From positions 22,082 through 86,081 of the forward strand of contig JAPDRN010000138.1 in assembly GCA_030247855.1 (NCBI GenBank): a DNA stretch of 64,000 nucleotides, in the 5' to 3' direction. The DNA is from Knufia peltigerae. Taxonomy: Eukaryota > Ascomycota > Eurotiomycetes > Chaetothyriales > Trichomeriaceae. This document shows positions 61,092 through 64,000 of the stretch, one piece after another. The notes beneath the pieces were generated by a model. The model saw only the letters and a list, made by a program, of their open reading frames with translations, was not told the origin of the DNA and made no database searches. The translations under genes were made by a program, and so were the position numbers. Position 1 is the first letter of the stretch. Every line of letters starts with the position of its first letter.

Positions 61092-61993
61092 TTAGCTCTC
61101 TTTCTTTCCAGGGTTAGACTTTGGTTTGCCTTTGACCAGTGATCGCAGCACGAGCCAAATCCACCATATCGTATTTCCGGCCTTGCCTGACTCGTAGTCC
61201 TGTGACCGGTCACCGATATCTGCCATGGCGCAGACCAGGTCCGCCAACTCCTTCTGGACTTTGTGATGTAGGTATGCAGCCGTCAAGTCGAGACCATTCG
61301 TTATACCACCTGGATGCACACCAAAAAATGTGTCAGCACCGGGTAACGGAGAAAAGAACTGTGAGAGTCATGCGTTTTTGTAGTAAACGCCCGAGGGGGT
61401 TAGGTAGATGGATGATCGAAAAGGAGACAAAGAGTGTTGTTAAACCCACCAGAAGTCCAAAGTCGTCCGTCTCTTTCCCACCTCCGATCGACAAAGTTGG
61501 CGGCCGGGAATTTTTCCTTCAGCTTGGGCTCTAGGCCCCTCGGACCCGTCGCCCTCTTGTGGTCCAACAATCCTGCGTAACCCGCGGTCAAACTCCCCGT
61601 GCAAATGACTAGGAAATCGGTCTCTCCCTTCTTCTTGTGTGCGTGGATGAAATCGACGACGGCCGCGTCCGGGACGACGCTGGGATCCGGGCCCGGGATG
61701 AGCAAGACGTCCAGTCGCCCCGGCTGTACCTCGGGCGAGGTGAGGGAGTCCGTGATGGGCAAAGTGGCGTCCGCCGTCATTGGCGCGTGCGTGCCTGGCC
61801 CGGATTGACCGATGTAGTGGAGAGAGACGGGGATGGCCAGGTCCAGCAACGGTTGAGGCAGTCCGCATGCCTTGAGGTATTCAGGCGTCAACATGCCGAA
61901 GACGTCTATGGCAGAGGCATCGAGCAGCTGTACGGGCGGGACAAGAAGCATCCCGACGCGCAAGGACGTTGCTTTCCGTTGTGTAGAAGTCAT
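61092..61993 (-). CDS. DJ-1/PfpI family protein
   Basis: Two exons, 61993-61450 and 61309-61092, join at TCTG|GTGGTATA to encode 253 residues. The fold begins LRVGMLLVPPVQLLDASAID. The nucleophile elbow is FLVICTGSLTAGYAGLLDHK with Cys131, and RLWTSGGITNGLDLTAAYL spans the splice junction, matching the conserved SGG-x-x-G-x-D segment after the elbow. These marks place it in the ThiJ/PfpI class I amidotransferase-like superfamily, close to fungal isocyanide-hydratase-like or AraC-regulator-like members. The usual residue pair after the Ala-Thr of the elbow helix (TTH) is replaced by GPR, so the catalytic triad may be incomplete. The C-terminal extension contains a hydrophobic IWWIWLVLRSLVKG segment that is unusual for the family and could contact a membrane. 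Confidence 0.88.
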
Positions 61994-63407
61994 GGTGGCT
62001 TTGGAGGTATGATGGCTGATGTCAGGACGGTCGACGAGTCAATTGTTGCCGTAGTTGGGCATTCGATTGGGAAAAAGGCATCTTGTTCGTGGGATGCCGA
62101 CGTTGTTTTTATACATGCCATTGCAGTACCATGAAGCTCAACGACAGGTTTCCTCGTGGTCGGCGTAGTGGAATGATTATTCGTCGTCGCTGATATTCCC
62201 AACCTAGTGGTCGGAGAACCTCCAGCAGGCTGCCATAATTCTCTCGGGCCAAGGCTGAGCCGTGTGCTCGATGACTGGACAGTGGTGGAGCGTTTTCCCG
62301 TTTTTTAGTGAGAATCTCAGGAAGAAGGTGAGGTCTGGGCTTTTTGAGGCAGCCTAGTCGGAGACACCAATAATGATCCACGGCCAAAACGTGCGGTCGA
62401 ATGTCAGTCCGACTGTCCTTGATCGGGAAAGTCGTCTGAAAGAGGAATAAGAAGAACGACCACCAAACTTGAAATCATATATTCTGTTTAGTGTCCATGT
62501 AAGTCTCTGCTAGGCCCACGATTCATACACTCTGTATGGTTGCTGAAAAATACTTGGTCTGCTTGTCGGTGCCTGGGCTCGAGACGTCGACGTGAAGATC
62601 TCCATCAACGATTAGCATGCCTAAAGACACCTTGGATCGGAATCTGATACATCCTTTTGTTCTGCAGTGCCTGTGAGATTGGTGACCAAGTCTTCACGTA
62701 AATACTGGACCAAGGAGGAAATTCCAGACAAAGACGTGGCGGTTTTTGCATGTTCTCACAATGTCGGACGATGCATGGTGCGTTGGCCATTTACGACCGG
62801 ACTCCGTAGGTGGTAGTTTGGCATGATGTTCGATTGACCTATATAGAGACGCATCTTACCAGTTGAGGCGCTGTACGGTACGAGTACAATGCAGAGATTG
62901 CCTGGGGTTGTCACTGGACATGAGAGTCGATTTGTGTGATACGGCTTTCCTATGGCAGTGACAGAGTCTGGAGAATATCTGCCCTGGTGCCTCTACTTGA
63001 CCGTACTCCCTAGTCCGCAGCGTAGCCACTGTCTTTGGCTCCCCTGGTGGCATTAGGCATCGCCATGTCCTTTTGGGCATCTCTAGCGACGGACTTTGGG
63101 CGGGAACCAGGCGGCACTAACCTTCCCCGAGCCTAAGATTACCTACTGTAGATACGGATACAAGTGGGCAAATTAGATGGTGACGCCAGCCCGGAGTCCG
63201 TAAGCTATACCCGATTGACCTTGTCGACAACCTCGAATCCGGGCAAGGAACTTCAACTTTCACCTTCATTCGACCTGCCACCATCTTTTTTTTTATTTGG
63301 TGCCAACTCCGTTCGTTTCATCTCGCCGCCAGCTTTCTTCTTCGTTGAGGGCTAACCTAGTCTTCACGCGCTCTCCTCGCTTCCCCTTCTTTCTTTTTTC
63401 ACAGACC
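61994..63407. other. Divergent spacer, no gene seen
   Basis: About 1.4 kb separates the divergent DJ-1-like gene and the right-edge gene. Short open frames are unconvincing. A T-rich run lies near 63287-63296. No RNA gene is seen. Confidence 0.45.
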
Positions 63408-64000
63408 ATGCCACCTTTCTTCAACATGCGTCGTTTCTCCCGCAGCAACTCCATCCATAATCGTGAATCTCCTCAGTCGCCGCCAACGTCCTTCACCCCT
63501 CCACTCACTCACGCTCCGATGATGCCGAACGGAACAGCTGGTTCTCAACAGGGCTCTCATCAGTCGCGACCCGTGTCAGCTAACACTAGCTCAAGCTTTG
63601 ACTTTGCCAATCGACCTCCGGCTCAGTATCAAATGTCGACTCTCCCATCCAACACCATCGGTAACCTTTCACGGACCGACCAGATTGTCTTGCGACACTT
63701 TTGGGAAGTGAAGAATGAAGAAAACAAAGGTAGAGACCTTCATTTTGTAAGTTGTAAGCCCAGGTGTGTCTTCATATTTGCAAGTGATAAAGTCATGACT
63801 GACCTGACCGGCCCCCAATCCAGCTCAAGTTCCCATTCTTTTCTCAATACCCGAACCACCAGGATCTGATCCCTTATTGTGAGATCTACCACCTGGTCAA
63901 GACTTCACCTGGTGCCAAAATCATCAGTTTGGGCAGCACCAGCAATGGTGTATACATTGGGTAAGTTTGGCGAACGTGAACTCAGTCCTCACTACTACTG
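63408..64000 (+). CDS. Conserved-looking protein of unknown function, 3' end beyond window
   Basis: The gene starts at the ATG at 63408 (MPPFFNMRRFSRSN) and is cut by the right edge. Exon 1 is 63408-63746, exon 2 is 63824-63960, and a third exon must lie beyond the donor GTAAGT at 63961. The first 85 residues are Ser/Pro/Gln-rich and probably disordered. Folded sequence begins at NLSRTDQIVLRHFWEVKNEE and continues across the splice into KFPFFSQYPNHQDLIPYCEI and GAKIISLGSTSNGVYIG. Reading through intron 1 would give unconserved residues and an early stop, so splicing is favoured. I do not recognise the family. Confidence 0.65.

Noticed and set aside
1..64000. tRNA, rRNA, CRISPR array, transposase or biosynthetic core enzyme
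   Set aside because: No T-arm-like GTTCGANTC segment with a matching acceptor stem, no regular repeat-spacer array, and no transposase, polyketide or peptide synthetase motifs were seen by eye. A tRNA scan could still find a missed case.

Overview
The window is nuclear DNA from a filamentous ascomycete (Pezizomycotina). The evidence is short GT-AG introns (53 to about 300 nt, many near 57), protein-coding genes on both strands with individual promoters, an ERMES subunit (Mdm12), two HET-domain proteins, a fungal-type indoleamine dioxygenase, an Srk1/Rck2-type kinase and an IQGAP/Rng2 cytokinesis scaffold. The gene mix and intergenic style resemble Eurotiomycetes, perhaps Chaetothyriales, but that placement is an inference. 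I saw no tRNA, rRNA, CRISPR array or intact transposon.

Left part (1-8 kb) looks accessory: a PD-(D/E)XK nuclease-like gene cut by the left edge, an unrecognised coiled-coil protein, and a divergent Hsp70-like ATPase. From 9 to 17 kb lie MDM12, a GH64 beta-1,3-glucanase-like protein with a KDEL end, a nitroreductase and a secreted Ser/Thr-rich DUF4185-like beta-propeller protein. From 18 to 27 kb are a HET protein, a JMJD7-type hydroxylase with acidic inserts, a HAD hydrolase, a Pmp3-family membrane peptide and a six-exon S10 serine carboxypeptidase.

The middle (27-48 kb) is largely conserved housekeeping: an Nbp2-like SH3 protein, Ssu72 CTD phosphatase, a NUDT19-type hydrolase, IMP dehydrogenase, the 1640-residue IQGAP homologue and an Srk1-like stress kinase. 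It is interrupted by a gene-poor stretch at 41.5-44.5 kb. Nbp2 and Srk1 both belong to stress MAP-kinase signalling in yeasts, but here they are about 18 kb apart and no cluster is implied.

The right part (49-64 kb) holds a monocarboxylate-type MFS transporter, a second HET protein, an indoleamine 2,3-dioxygenase whose upstream region carries two palindromic CGG/CCG sites and a TATA box, a small membrane protein, a gene-poor 2.7 kb with a perfect 23-bp hairpin and degenerate direct repeats, a C2H2 zinc-finger-like protein, a DJ-1/PfpI protein and a gene cut by the right edge.

The most unusual non-coding signals are the dispersed 9-mer TACGGAGTA (ten exact intergenic copies counted by eye), the 23-bp hairpin at 58.3 kb and the palindromes in front of the dioxygenase. 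I did not find convincing evidence for a wholly new multi-gene system.
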